A stretch of 46,607 nt of DNA from Planctomycetota bacterium (GCA_021781415.1 JAJXWW010000192.1:1-46607), one strand, 5' to 3'; shown: positions 26,646-36,026, counted from the stretch's first letter. Numbers and translations are program-made. Notes: a model not told the origin generated them from the sequence alone.

Positions 26646-27095
26646 ATGGCTAAGAAACCGCGCAACATCACGAAAGCCGCCGCGCCGCGCTGGTATCGCG
26701 GAGCCGACATACCGATGCGCGTCATTCGACGTTTCGCGCGCGAGGTGGCGGCACGCTTCGATCCGGACAAAATCATCCTGTTCGGCTCCTATGCCTACGG
26801 CACACCCCATGCCGATAGCGATGTCGATATTCTCGTCGTCATGCCCGCGCACAATCAGCTCGATATGGCGGTAAAAATTAGTTTGTCCATCGATCCGCCC
26901 TTCCCGTTGGACATCATCGTTCGCACGCCGACGAATCTGAAATGGCGCTTAGAGGAAGGCGAGTCGTTCCTTACCGAGATAACCTCGAAAGGAAAAATCC
27001 TGTATGAAAAGAACGACCGCCGAGTGGGTACGAAAAGCCGAAGACGATCGTCGAGTGGCCATCAAACTCAGTCGCGGAAGAGAACAATTCCCTGA
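26646..27095 (+). CDS. MNT-type nucleotidyltransferase (module copy 2)
   Basis: 149 residues. The first 68 residues equal those of copy 1, with about seven base differences, all synonymous, so the domain is under selection and the duplication is not brand new. From there the two proteins diverge (NQLDMAVKISLSIDPPFPLD here, against NELDQAVRIRWSVEHNFPLD). GSYAYGTPHADSDVDILVV and the third Asp in PLDIIVRTP are present. It overlaps the next HEPN gene by 92 bases. It lies 47 bases after the stop of HEPN copy 1. Confidence 0.87.
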   Translation: MAKKPRNITKAAAPRWYRGADIPMRVIRRFAREVAARFDPDKIILFGSYAYGTPHADSDVDILVVMPAHNQLDMAVKISLSIDPPFPLDIIVRTPTNLKWRLEEGESFLTEITSKGKILYEKNDRRVGTKSRRRSSSGHQTQSRKRTIP

Positions 27096-27387
27096 CCAAA
27101 TCTGCTTTCACTGTCAGCAATCGGCGGAGAAGTATCTCAAAGCATTGATGGAAGAATCGAGCCTAACCGTTCCGTATGCGCACAATCTGGTCGCTTTCCT
27201 GCCTTTATTGACGCCCCATCATGGATCGTTGCGATCGCTGCGGCGCGGTCTGGATTTTTTGACGCGTTTCGCAGTGGATACACGCTATCCAGGCGATAGG
27301 GCCAGCAAACGGCAAGCCGCCACCTCACTGCGTTGGGCCGAGCGCGTGCGAACGGAATGCCGCAAGCTGCTCGAGATCAAAGCGTGA
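27004..27387 (+). CDS. HEPN-domain protein (module copy 2)
   Basis: 127 residues, the same length as copy 1. ICFHCQQSAEKYLKALM, AHNLVAFL and FAVDTRYPG mark the HEPN fold; no R-x4-H-x-Y motif is visible. The middle (about residues 10-105) is clearly diverged from copy 1, while the final LRWAERVRTECRKLLEIK is encoded by 54 identical bases in both. It converges on thrC, with a 132-base gap holding a hairpin repeat. Confidence 0.85.
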   Translation: MKRTTAEWVRKAEDDRRVAIKLSRGREQFPDQICFHCQQSAEKYLKALMEESSLTVPYAHNLVAFLPLLTPHHGSLRSLRRGLDFLTRFAVDTRYPGDRASKRQAATSLRWAERVRTECRKLLEIKA

Positions 27388-27429
27388 CGGCGAACGAGAT
27401 ACTCGTCGCTCAATTTTCGGCTCGATTAT

Positions 27430-27480
27430 GCTCTCATTGCGAAAAGGTTGCGTTTCCACGCGGAGCGTGGGAATGAGAGC
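27430..27480. repeat. Nested inverted repeat between convergent genes
   Basis: Outer arms GCTCTCATT (27430-27438) and AATGAGAGC (27472-27480) are perfect complements. Inside lies a second stem TTTCCACGC / GCGTGGGAA (27453-27461 / 27465-27473, one wobble) around GGA. It lies between the ends of HEPN copy 2 and thrC. It could stop transcription from both sides, but lacks T-runs, so a REP-type repeat is equally likely. Confidence 0.55.
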
Positions 27481-27519
27481 AGGTGGGGATTCGGTGACTA
27501 TCGAACCCGAGTTTCGCCG

Positions 27520-28917
27520 TCACGAATACACTTCGATCGCCTTGATGATTTCGTCGAGATCGTTGGGCACCTGGACGGCGCGATTGGCGTAGGTGGCGCG
27601 GCGGACGCCGCGCGTGCCGAGGACTTCCTCGAAGGTTTTCTGATCCGTGGTGTGATAGGCCACGGTGGCGGTCGGGTCTTTCAGAGCGTGGCCGGTGAGG
27701 ATGCAGACGACGCGGTCGTTGGGTGCGATGATGCCTTCTTGCCGCAGCTTGCGTGCGCCGGCGACGCTGGCGGCGGAGGCGGGTTCGCAGCCCAGACCGC
27801 CCGCGCCGACCTTCGCCTTGGCGTCGAGGATGTCCTGATCGCTCGCCTCGCGCACCACGCCGCCACAGCGATCCAAAGCCCGGAGCGCCTTGGGCAGATT
27901 CACCGGGCGATTGATCTCGATGGCGCTGGCGATGGTCGAAGCGCGGATCTTCTCGGCGTCCAAATGGCGATAGTATTCTTCGATGGTCTGCTTGGCCGGC
28001 TTGCCGCCCTCCCAGCGGAGATTGGCCTGGCCGAACAGTTTGAAGAACGTATCGGCTCCCGCGGCGTTGATGACGGCCAAGCGCGGTAAGCGTTTCAATA
28101 AACCTAGTTCGGCCAGTTCGATAAATGCTTTGCCGAAGGCGCTGACGTTGCCGAGGTTGCCGCCCGGCACTACGATCCAGTCCGGCGCTTCCCAGCGCAG
28201 CGCTTCCAGCACGCGGTACATGACCGTCTTTTGGCCTTCCAGACGGAAGGGGTTGATGCTGTTGACCAGGTAAATGCCCAGTCGTCGGCTGACTTGCTGC
28301 ACGCGCTGCATGGCGTCGTCGAAGTCGCCGGCAATCTGCACCGTCAGCGCCCCGTGATCGAGCGCCTGGGCCAGTTTGCCATAGGAGATTTTGCCACTCC
28401 CGATAAAGATGATGGCCCGCATGAGGCCGGTGGCCGAGCAGAAGACGGCAAGCGAAGCGCTGGTGTTGCCGGTGCTGGCGCAGGCGGCCCGACGCGCGCC
28501 GACCATACGCGCATGGGTGAACGCCGCCGTCATGCCGTTGTCTTTGAAGCTGCCGGACGGATTTTGCCCTTCGTATTGGAGAAAGAGCTTCCCCGGTTGC
28601 ACGCCGACATAACCGGCCACAATGTCGGCCTGTTGTAGAATCGTTTGCCCTTCGCCGATGGTGAGGATCTGTTCCGGCGACGCGAACGGCAGCAACTCGC
28701 GGAAGCGCCACACGCCGCTAAAGCTGAGAGGGTCGGTGCGCTGCGACCACTTGGCCTCGAAATCGCGCAGCGACTTGGGCGGCGTCAACCGCGCCCAATC
28801 GTAGGCCACATCGAGCAACCCCCCACAGCGCGGACAGGCGAACGCCGTCTCGTCCACGCCGAGAGTGGCACCGCAATGGGGATGAATACAACGCTGAAAT
28901 ACGGCTTCGGTCGTCAT
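27520..28917 (-). CDS. thrC: Threonine synthase
   Basis: 465 residues. A PLP enzyme that converts O-phosphohomoserine to threonine. The PLP lysine is Lys125 in [23 protein letters not shown] binds the substrate phosphate and [14 protein letters not shown] the cofactor phosphate. The first 35 residues form a zinc-ribbon-like segment (Cys10, 15, 28, 31), seen in the archaeal/class II-like threonine synthases. The length fits. GGTGA precedes the ATG. It is separated from the ABC genes upstream by repeats at 28930-29028 and probably forms its own transcript. Confidence 0.92.
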   Translation of the reverse strand: MTTEAVFQRCIHPHCGATLGVDETAFACPRCGGLLDVAYDWARLTPPKSLRDFEAKWSQRTDPLSFSGVWRFRELLPFASPEQILTIGEGQTILQQADIVAGYVGVQPGKLFLQYEGQNPSGSFKDNGMTAAFTHARMVGARRAACASTGNTSASLAVFCSATGLMRAIIFIGSGKISYGKLAQALDHGALTVQIAGDFDDAMQRVQQVSRRLGIYLVNSINPFRLEGQKTVMYRVLEALRWEAPDWIVVPGGNLGNVSAFGKAFIELAELGLLKRLPRLAVINAAGADTFFKLFGQANLRWEGGKPAKQTIEEYYRHLDAEKIRASTIASAIEINRPVNLPKALRALDRCGGVVREASDQDILDAKAKVGAGGLGCEPASAASVAGARKLRQEGIIAPNDRVVCILTGHALKDPTATVAYHTTDQKTFEEVLGTRGVRRATYANRAVQVPNDLDEIIKAIEVYS

Positions 28918-28929
28918 GTATCACCGTCT

Positions 28930-29028
28930 CAAGCCCGGAGCGTCAGCGACGGGCTGCGACCACAGGTATCTCAAGCCCGGAGCGCCAGCGACGGGTTGAG
29001 GATGCCCGTCGCGGACGCTCCGGGCTTG
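28930..29028. repeat. Three-copy GC-rich intergenic repeat (two direct, one inverted)
   Basis: CAAGCCCGGAGCG-x-CAGCGACGGG occurs at about 28930 and 28972 in the same direction, and in inverted form at 29004-29028. Copies two and three can form a long stem. It fills the space between the ABC permease end and the thrC start, and is typical of REP-like families in planctomycete genomes. Confidence 0.7.
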
Positions 29029-29058
29029 TAAGGTTTCAAGCATTTTGCTCGTGCGCCG

Positions 29059-30399
29059 TTAATAATCCTTGCGGGCGAACCACCAGCACGACAAAGCCAA
29101 TAATACCACAATGTAGAGAGAAGTAACCGAAATCGCCTCGAACCAGCTGAAGCCGGCGTAGGCCGTGTCGGCTACTTTCCTTTGCGGGCTATCCGGCTCG
29201 GTTAGATCGTCGAGTATCCATTTGTCCGTCACCACGTCCAGATCTTTCAAACGCGGCGTGACGAGATGGATGGCGTCGGCGACGGTGTAGACCGAGTCGG
29301 GAAACATTTTATCGGGCACTTTGTCTTTGATCGCTCTTCTTTCGTCGTCTTTTTCGAGTTGGGCCGCAGCCGTCTGCGCCTCGAACATGCCGCGCAGCTT
29401 TCGCGTCGAATCCACGAAACGATAGCCGTAGCCGAACAGCAGTGCGAAGACGAACCAAAAGAGACAGGTCATCAAAATGGCGACGATGGGGCTGCGGCTC
29501 AGCACGGCGAAAAGGGTGGAGACGGCATAGTATAAGGCGAACTGAAACGTCAACGAGAAGATGCCGAGCAAGAATCCCATACCCCAGATGTTGGTGCGCA
29601 GACCCAAGACCAACCAAATCCCGACGACGGCCACCACCGTGTTCAAAAACATAAAGGTCAGGCCACCGATGTACTTATACAAAAGCAGCGCCGGACGCGA
29701 GATGGGTTTGACGACGAGCAGATCGACGGTTCCCTTGCGGAGCATATTGGGGATGAAAAACGCGGTGATGATGGAACTGATAAGGAGCGCCACCGCCGCT
29801 CCGACCCAATTGATAATCCAGGACTCCCAGAATAGCACATAGGACTGGACGGGCTGCCGCCACAGGGTTAGTGGCACGACGAAGAACAATACGGCATGGT
29901 GCGGCCAGTCGCGCGCACGAGAGCTTTTGGCCCCCTCGGAGACGACGAGGTAGCGAATCTCCTTCGGATCGCGCGACGGCAGCGTCGATACCTTTAACTC
30001 CTTGAGATAGGAGAATTGGCCTCGCATCATGTCTTGAATCTGCTTGACGGACAACCCCTGAACGGCGCGGGCTTGCTTGGCTTCCTCCTCTTGCTGAAAC
30101 TCGAGCGTTAAGGCGAAGCGATAGCCCGTGTTCCAAGGCTCGGCGTTGGGTTGCGTCTTCTCGAAGTCCTTGATGCTCCATAGTGGCACGACTTTCAAGT
30201 TCTGCTGATTGGCGAAATTCTGCAAAAACCAGGTGACGCGCTCGGTCAGCCGATGAGCGTCGTCTTCGACCGACACCGGTCGATAGCCGATGCTGCCGAC
30301 GAGCAAGACCACCAGCAGCGAGAAACCCACCATGACGTAAAAGACCTTGGTGTCCAAGGCTTCGCGCAGTGAATCTTTGAGAATGGCCAAGAATTTCAT
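29059..30399 (-). CDS. ABC-2-type transporter permease
   Basis: 446 residues. One membrane segment near the N-terminus (VFYVMVGFSLLVVLLVGSI) is followed by a soluble, probably extracytoplasmic, domain of about 150 residues. A cluster of segments follows in the middle (WGAAVALLISS-like, MFLNTVVAVVGIWLVLGL, FALYYAVSTLFAVL, ILMTCLFWFVFALLFGYGY) and a last one at the end (SLYIVVLLALSCWWF). This is the layout of ABC-2 export permeases of the NatB/gliding-motility type. It starts 18 bases after the ATPase gene at 30418, so they form one exporter. The substrate cannot be told. Confidence 0.84.
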   Translation of the reverse strand: MKFLAILKDSLREALDTKVFYVMVGFSLLVVLLVGSIGYRPVSVEDDAHRLTERVTWFLQNFANQQNLKVVPLWSIKDFEKTQPNAEPWNTGYRFALTLEFQQEEEAKQARAVQGLSVKQIQDMMRGQFSYLKELKVSTLPSRDPKEIRYLVVSEGAKSSRARDWPHHAVLFFVVPLTLWRQPVQSYVLFWESWIINWVGAAVALLISSIITAFFIPNMLRKGTVDLLVVKPISRPALLLYKYIGGLTFMFLNTVVAVVGIWLVLGLRTNIWGMGFLLGIFSLTFQFALYYAVSTLFAVLSRSPIVAILMTCLFWFVFALLFGYGYRFVDSTRKLRGMFEAQTAAAQLEKDDERRAIKDKVPDKMFPDSVYTVADAIHLVTPRLKDLDVVTDKWILDDLTEPDSPQRKVADTAYAGFSWFEAISVTSLYIVVLLALSCWWFARKDY

Positions 30400-30417
30400 G
30401 CTTGCCGACTCGCTGGT

Positions 30418-31368
30418 TCAAGAAAGGGGACGCCGCGCGCGATGGGCGGGACGATCGACGCCAGGCTCCGCCGCCTCGACGGTTTCGACGAATAAATCTT
30501 CCAGAGTTTGACGTTTCTCGATCAGATGCCGGATGCCCAACCCGCGACTGCGCAGCAGATCGACTACCGGATCGATCGATTGTCCCTCGCGCAGACCAAT
30601 CTCCCACAAATCGCCTTGAGGAGCGACCGAGAAGCCGATTTTTTGCACGTCTTCGCGCGGGAACCGGCCTTCGGGCGCGATGCCGACGAGGTACTGATTG
30701 TGTTGGAGCGTCAGCTCGGCAACGGTTCCTTCGCGGATGACTTCGCCCCGTTGGAGAATGGCCACTCGGTCGCAGATCAACTCGACCTCGCCCAACAAAT
30801 GGGAGTTGAGGAAGATGGTTTTACCTTCCGATTTCAGATGTTGCATGATGGCGCGAATCTCACGCCGGCCCACCGGATCGACACCGTCGGTCGGTTCGTC
30901 GAGAAAGATCACGTCGGGATCGTGAAACATCGCCTGAGCCAAGCCGACGCGCTGTTTCATGCCCTTGGAATAGGTGCCGATCTTATAATTCATGCGCCCT
31001 TTAAGACCGACCATTTCCAACGTCTCGGGAATGCGTTTGCGGCGCACGCTTCGAGGAACGTCGAGCAGTGCGCCATAGAAATCGAGCAGGCTGGCCCCCG
31101 TATGATATTCGGGGAAACGATGGTCTTCGGGCAGATAGCCGACGCGGCTACGAATGGCGGACGTGCCGACGGGACGATCGAGCAATCGAGCGCTGCCGTC
31201 CGTCAGCTTGGTGATGCCCAGAAGGATTTTGATGAGCGTGGTTTTGCCCGCGCCGTTTTGGCCGAGGAGACCGAAGATCTCGCCGCGCTGCACGCTCAGC
31301 GACACTTCGCGCAGCGCTTCGATGCTCCCGTAATGTTTGGTGAGGTTGTCGGTTTGAATGACGGGCAC
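30418..31368 (-). CDS. ABC transporter ATP-binding protein
   Basis: 316 residues from a GTG with AAGGA 8 bases upstream (VPVIQTDNLTKHYG). The frame stays open to 31512, but that extension has no ribosome site and is not family-like. Walker A is GLLGQNGAGKTT, the ABC signature YSKGMKQRVGLA, Walker B VIFLDEPTDGVDP and the switch His follows in FLNSHLLGEVE. The C-terminal 90 residues are the regulatory extension common in the CcmA/NatA group. It pairs with the permease at 29059. Confidence 0.92.
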   Translation of the reverse strand: MPVIQTDNLTKHYGSIEALREVSLSVQRGEIFGLLGQNGAGKTTLIKILLGITKLTDGSARLLDRPVGTSAIRSRVGYLPEDHRFPEYHTGASLLDFYGALLDVPRSVRRKRIPETLEMVGLKGRMNYKIGTYSKGMKQRVGLAQAMFHDPDVIFLDEPTDGVDPVGRREIRAIMQHLKSEGKTIFLNSHLLGEVELICDRVAILQRGEVIREGTVAELTLQHNQYLVGIAPEGRFPREDVQKIGFSVAPQGDLWEIGLREGQSIDPVVDLLRSRGLGIRHLIEKRQTLEDLFVETVEAAEPGVDRPAHRARRPLS

Positions 31369-31588
31369 GGCGAGATTCCTTGCGACCAAATGGTATCCGA
31401 TACATTTGCCACAATCCGCGTCGATCCGAAACGCGGCACCGTGGGGTATTCGACGAATCCCTATCAAGGTATCGAGAAGCTCGACGCACGGATAGTGCAA
31501 CGGGGAAGGCATCGATCCTTCACGACAAAGACTCCGGTTCGCCGCGATGCGGAGCGTGCGTTCTCCTTTCGGATCGGGCCGATACGAA

Positions 31589-32401
31589 CTATCGTTCCGC
31601 TCTCATCGTACTGATTCGAGTGACAGCAACGCGGTGGCGTAGCATGCGCAGAATCCAGTAGGCGCTCGCTGCTGCCGCGAGATGTTTGAGGGTGTGACCG
31701 CTGATCCAATGGCCCCTATCGTAAAGGAAATGATCGCCGGGATGTTCCAAGACCTTCGCCAGCACATACCACCCCAAGGCGGCGAACCAATCCGCCGTCC
31801 GCGTGTAGCGCGGTGGAAACAGCAGCAACAGCATCGGCAGGGCCAACATGGGATAGAACTGCACGAAATAGTACGGTCGCAAGTCGCCTCGCCCCCGTTG
31901 CTCCGTAACGTGCCAATACACAACCGTACTCAGCCCGAGAAAAACAAGGGGAAGCAACCAGCGAAGGCCGAGTCGCTCTCTGAGGACGGCGGCAACCAAG
32001 GCCATGAAGGCGATCGACATGGGCAGTCGATCCCAAACGAGCCGTTCGTTGTCGGGGCTGAGGTGATAGTAAGACGATCCGAAAGCGGTCAGACCGACGG
32101 CGAGGAAAAACAAAACGAACGGCCAACGCTCGCTCGGATCGACAAAGGCATTACGTCGCTTCAAACAGAATCCCATGCCCCAGGCACCGACGAACAGGAA
32201 CGGCAGATTGGAGACGACATTGAGGAGATTCGGGACGCCCCAAAGCGTGCGATCGTCGGCGAAGCGGTGATAGGCCAACGATTGCGACTGCGGAGGAAGA
32301 CAGGCCATCGCCGTCAAACAGGCGATCCCCACGACGACGAGTACAAACGCGCGCGCCGGATACCTCCGCCACAAGGAAGGGCTGAGATCGTCGCAGGTCA
32401 T
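31589..32401 (-). CDS. Ceramidase-like integral membrane hydrolase
   Basis: 270 residues, seven or so membrane segments. It matches the alkaline ceramidase (CREST) family pattern: DDRTLWGVPNLLNVVSNLPF near the N-terminus, SSYYHLSPDNERLVWDRLPM in the middle, and HPGDHFLYDRGHWISGHTLK with a last His at LKHL near the end. These supply the Ser, Asp and three His residues that hold the catalytic zinc in the family. The eukaryotic enzymes cleave ceramide; the bacterial substrate is unknown and may be another amide-linked lipid. That is of interest because a GH3 acyl-amide ligase lies in the same window. It is divergent from the GT-C-like gene. Confidence 0.85.
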   Translation of the reverse strand: MTCDDLSPSLWRRYPARAFVLVVVGIACLTAMACLPPQSQSLAYHRFADDRTLWGVPNLLNVVSNLPFLFVGAWGMGFCLKRRNAFVDPSERWPFVLFFLAVGLTAFGSSYYHLSPDNERLVWDRLPMSIAFMALVAAVLRERLGLRWLLPLVFLGLSTVVYWHVTEQRGRGDLRPYYFVQFYPMLALPMLLLLFPPRYTRTADWFAALGWYVLAKVLEHPGDHFLYDRGHWISGHTLKHLAAAASAYWILRMLRHRVAVTRISTMRAER

Positions 32402-32418
32402 TGTCTCTCCCCATGAGG

Positions 32419-32478
32419 CGAACCGGCTGTGTAAGCTGCCGGATTTCGGCGAACCGGCAGCGTAAGCTGCCGGGTTCT
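32419..32478. repeat. Two-copy hairpin repeat in divergent intergenic region
   Basis: The second copy (32450-32478) has a perfect 8-bp stem CCGGCAGC-GTAA-GCTGCCGG; the first (32419-32446) is the same unit with two changes in the left arm. This is a REP-like family distinct from those at 27430 and 28930. TATTCT at about 32486 may be a -10 for the following gene. Confidence 0.65.
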
Positions 32479-32594
32479 GATCCGCTATTCTCTATCCTAG
32501 AGAGGCGGCTTGACCGCGACGAAAAGACTGTCTACCGTTGAAGGATCGGTTTGCCGCCGTCCGTCGAATGTTGACCTACGAGGCCAAGCAACGC

Positions 32595-35500
32595 ATGACT
32601 CCTACCGAGCATCCCGAAACACCGCCGTCGCCGACGGGCATTCAAACGTCGTCCCCGATTGCGGCATCCTCCGAAGCCCATTCGATCTCGTTGAAACCGT
32701 TGCCGAAACCACCGGCGATGGACCCAGCTCGATTGCTGCGTTTGTGTCGCGGGATCGACGCCTTGCTCGTCGCCGTCGTGTTGTTGTTCGCGTTCGTTCT
32801 CGCTTCGTTCCCGGTAGCCAACCCCGATTTCTTCCGTCAAATCGCGGCCGGCCGTCTGATTGCCAACGGCGAATATCCCTTCGGCGTCGATCCATTTGTA
32901 TACACCAGCGAAGGGTATTTCGTCCATCACTCGTGGCTGTTCGATTTGTTGATGTTCGCCCTCTACCAACTTCCCTCCGTCGGCGGGATTGCGGTGGTAT
33001 TTTTCAAGGCTGCGGTCATCGTCTTGCTGGCCGAGGTGATGCTGCGTGCCGGCAGTCGCGCGGGGCAAAGCCTGTGGATACCGGCCGCTTGCGCGGTTGG
33101 GGCACTGCTCGTCCTCAGCCCGCGATTGTTTCTCAATTCGACGTGTCTTTCGTATCTGTTTCTTGGCGCGACGCTCTGGCTGCTGACGGCGGGGCCTTCG
33201 GGGGGCAAGCGCTGGTGGTGGCTGCCGCCGTTGTTCGCGCTGTGGGTCAATTGCGATGCCTGGTTTATTTTGGGACCGTTGACCGTCGGCCTTTACCTGG
33301 CCGGCGAGTTGGTTCAAAGAACGCTATCCGGTGAAGCGTCGGATTCGGACGAACCGAACGCTGCCGAGACGCGAAAGCTCGGCTTCGTACTGGTTGTCGG
33401 CGTGGCGGCCTGTTTCGTCAATCCGCATCACTTTCACGCACTGAAGCTGCCGGTCGAACTCGGCTTCGCGCCGGCGGGTAGCGCCATCGAAGCCGATCCC
33501 CAATTCCGACCGCTGTTTCTGTCGCCGTTGCGGAAAGAATACTATGCCCACAATCTCGGCTTGAGCGCTGCGGGGCTGGCGTATTGGCCGCTCTTGCTCG
33601 CCGGGTTGATTTCGTTCTCGATGGTGTTCGGTCGCGCGCCCTGGTGGCGTCTGTTGGTTTGGATGGGATTCGCGCTCTTGAGTTTGTACAACGCGCGCGC
33701 CATTCCCTTTTTCGCCGTTGTGGCCGGGCCGATCATGGCATTGAACTGGCTCGACTACGCCGAATCGAGGGGGGGCATAACTCCGATCCTCACCAAGGCG
33801 CGGCGCAACTGGTCGTTGGGCGGGCGCGCGCTGACGCTGTTGTGCGGCTTGCTTCTATTGCTCGTTTCCGTGCCCGGTTGGCTGCAAGCGCGGCCCCAAG
33901 AGTCTCGTCAGCTCGGTTGGGGCGTTCGCGTCGATCCCTCGTTGGAGGACATGGCCAAGACGATTCACGAGTGGCGTGCGAGGGGTATGCTTCCCGACGA
34001 ACCGGGTTGGTTTAATACCCATTATGAGATCGCCGATTACCTCGCATGGTTCGCGCCGGGCGAACGCGCATTCCTCGATCGAAACATGCCGTATTTCCCC
34101 AAGGCGGCCGAAGACTATCTCTCGCTCCGTCAGCCGCTCGAGGAACTGGCCGGGGAGCAGGAGGGCGAGTCGAAGGCGGAGGAAAAGATACGGCGCATCC
34201 TCCGTCGGCACGGGGTTCGCTACTGGATCTTCGAGAATCGTATTCTCCGCAAGAGCGAATTGGTCGCGCGCGCGCTGTTGTTCAACCGTTCCAAAGAATG
34301 GGTTCTGGTCGATTGGCAGGGGCGCATAGCCCTTTTCGCTTGGCGCGATCCGACTCCCGCCGAACCGAAATGGGAAGATCCCGCGAAAAGGTTAGCCGTC
34401 GATCTCCAAACGATGGCGTTTGGCCCCAATGCCAAGCCCGCGCCGGCAAGCGGTCCCGATCCGAACCCCGTGCCGCACCCTTGGTGGGAGGCATTCTGGC
34501 ATCCCTTACCCCGTCAATCGGCCGACCGAGAAGCCGTGCAAGTCGATAGCCTCCTCCATCGAACCATTGAGGAGCAAAGGCGCATGAAACAGATCGAAAA
34601 GAGCTCGCGCGCCTGGCAGGCGGCGGTCGCGGCGGGAGCGCTGGCCCCCTCGCTGCCGAGCGGACCTCTGCCGTTCAATGTGCTGCCGCTCGATTGGAGT
34701 TGGACCTATCACGAACTATTCCCTCCTGGAGCGGTGCAACCCGCGCGGGGCATTCGCGAATCGGAAGCGACGGCGATGGAGGTCTGGCGTTTCTACACTA
34801 ACGAACAGCACCTCGATCCGCCGGCCTCGCTCTATCTGGGCATTCGCGCCGCGCGCCGCGCCGTGGTCGTCAATCCCGAAGACGGTCAATCCTATTTCCA
34901 AATGGGAGTGGCCTACAAACGACTGCGCGAGCAGCGTTTGGAGAGCGTCTTTCCCGATGCCGTTCCGTATTTAGCTGGGATTCGTCTCGCTCAAACCACG
35001 GCCGCGCTTCAGAAGGCCCTCCTGCTCGATCCGGACAACGAGACGGAATCGGAGGCCAACCTTCTACTGTCCGAGGAGTTCGCACAGCTGCGTTATCTCG
35101 ACGCGGCGGCCCACCACTTGCGCCGAGCCATGAAGGCACGCATGAAGCTAGGGCCGCCCCCGAACGTCACCAACACCCAATTCGAACAATATCTCGAAAA
35201 AATTACCGCCGAGTTGACGCGCAGAGAAACCGAACTGGAAACCTTACGAAATCGCTATACCGTGAACGCGGCCTCCAAAACGGGGTTGGAGAGGGTCAAG
35301 ATCGCTCTGGATCTGAATCTGACCGAGACGGCCTTCGAGGCGCTGAATCAGGTCGCCGGAGAGAGCCTCACGACGTTCTCTCCGGCGGAGAAACTGATCG
35401 TCCGCCGCGCGACGATCGTCGCGCTCAACCTGGGCCGCATCGATCGAGCGATCGAACTGCTCCCCGATCTTAAAGACGAGGGGGGATTGCCACAACTGAT

Positions 35501-36011
35501 CGACGACCTCGATTTGTATGTGCGCCTGGCGGCGGTGCGAGGCAATTACGAAGAAGCGGATCGTCTCTTGGAGAAGGCGTTGCCGCACATTTGGCCCGCG
35601 CCGGCGGAGTTTTCCTACCGTCTCAATCCGTCCCTTCTGGTCGCCGATCACATTGGGCGCGTGTGCCTCACGGGAGCGATGACCTGGAACAAGCTGGTTC
35701 CGTGGGCGCTTCTCATGAAGCGATGGCAACTGGATGCCGTCAATCACGGTATGGACGCCGCTCAACGCGCAGCCCAATGGCATCTGATGCGCGGCTGGCT
35801 GGCCCTGGAGGCGGGGTACAATCCGGAGGCGCGCCACCATTTCCAAACCGCGCGCGCGACGATCGTGCCGGCCCAAAACTGGATTCCCACAGTCAACAAG
35901 CTGGATGCCTTCTTAATCCCGCAAATGGAGATACCGGAGATGCAAAAGAAGCGACTGACTCAGGCGCTTCTCTACGATCTGTGTAAACGCTACCTGGATT
36001 GGATAAAGTAA
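32595..36011 (+). CDS. Large membrane protein, GT-C-like with C-terminal TPR repeats
   Basis: 1138 residues from the ATG at 32595 (MTPTEHPETPPS); an in-frame TTG 57 bases earlier is less likely. After a Pro-rich start, about ten membrane segments run from residue 45 to 430. The motif NPDFFRQIAAGRLIANGEYP and DPFVYTSEGYFVHHSWLFDL is the first-loop pattern of GT-C glycosyltransferase-like membrane proteins of unknown substrate. The soluble second half has a Pro-rich linker and then TPR-like helices (SYFQMGVAYKRLREQRLESV, AALQKALLLDPDNETESEAN). No sugar-lipid genes lie nearby. The role, if any, in glycosylation is inference. Confidence 0.72.
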   Translation: MTPTEHPETPPSPTGIQTSSPIAASSEAHSISLKPLPKPPAMDPARLLRLCRGIDALLVAVVLLFAFVLASFPVANPDFFRQIAAGRLIANGEYPFGVDPFVYTSEGYFVHHSWLFDLLMFALYQLPSVGGIAVVFFKAAVIVLLAEVMLRAGSRAGQSLWIPAACAVGALLVLSPRLFLNSTCLSYLFLGATLWLLTAGPSGGKRWWWLPPLFALWVNCDAWFILGPLTVGLYLAGELVQRTLSGEASDSDEPNAAETRKLGFVLVVGVAACFVNPHHFHALKLPVELGFAPAGSAIEADPQFRPLFLSPLRKEYYAHNLGLSAAGLAYWPLLLAGLISFSMVFGRAPWWRLLVWMGFALLSLYNARAIPFFAVVAGPIMALNWLDYAESRGGITPILTKARRNWSLGGRALTLLCGLLLLLVSVPGWLQARPQESRQLGWGVRVDPSLEDMAKTIHEWRARGMLPDEPGWFNTHYEIADYLAWFAPGERAFLDRNMPYFPKAAEDYLSLRQPLEELAGEQEGESKAEEKIRRILRRHGVRYWIFENRILRKSELVARALLFNRSKEWVLVDWQGRIALFAWRDPTPAEPKWEDPAKRLAVDLQTMAFGPNAKPAPASGPDPNPVPHPWWEAFWHPLPRQSADREAVQVDSLLHRTIEEQRRMKQIEKSSRAWQAAVAAGALAPSLPSGPLPFNVLPLDWSWTYHELFPPGAVQPARGIRESEATAMEVWRFYTNEQHLDPPASLYLGIRAARRAVVVNPEDGQSYFQMGVAYKRLREQRLESVFPDAVPYLAGIRLAQTTAALQKALLLDPDNETESEANLLLSEEFAQLRYLDAAAHHLRRAMKARMKLGPPPNVTNTQFEQYLEKITAELTRRETELETLRNRYTVNAASKTGLERVKIALDLNLTETAFEALNQVAGESLTTFSPAEKLIVRRATIVALNLGRIDRAIELLPDLKDEGGLPQLIDDLDLYVRLAAVRGNYEEADRLLEKALPHIWPAPAEFSYRLNPSLLVADHIGRVCLTGAMTWNKLVPWALLMKRWQLDAVNHGMDAAQRAAQWHLMRGWLALEAGYNPEARHHFQTARATIVPAQNWIPTVNKLDAFLIPQMEIPEMQKKRLTQALLYDLCKRYLDWIK

Positions 36012-36026
36012 GAGACGATCCGCAAA

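Larger units (their letters stand above)
25857..27387 (+). repeat. Tandem duplication of the MNT/HEPN module (period 789)
   Basis: Two gene pairs, each exactly 742 bases from MNT start to HEPN stop (25857-26598 and 26646-27387). Identity is very high over the first about 205 bases, low in the middle, and complete again over 26539-26592 versus 27328-27381. Such ends suggest gene conversion or selection on both termini. Confidence 0.85.

Noticed and set aside
30508..31614. 368-codon frame antisense to the ABC ATPase
   Set aside because: Shadow of a gene with complete Walker and signature motifs.
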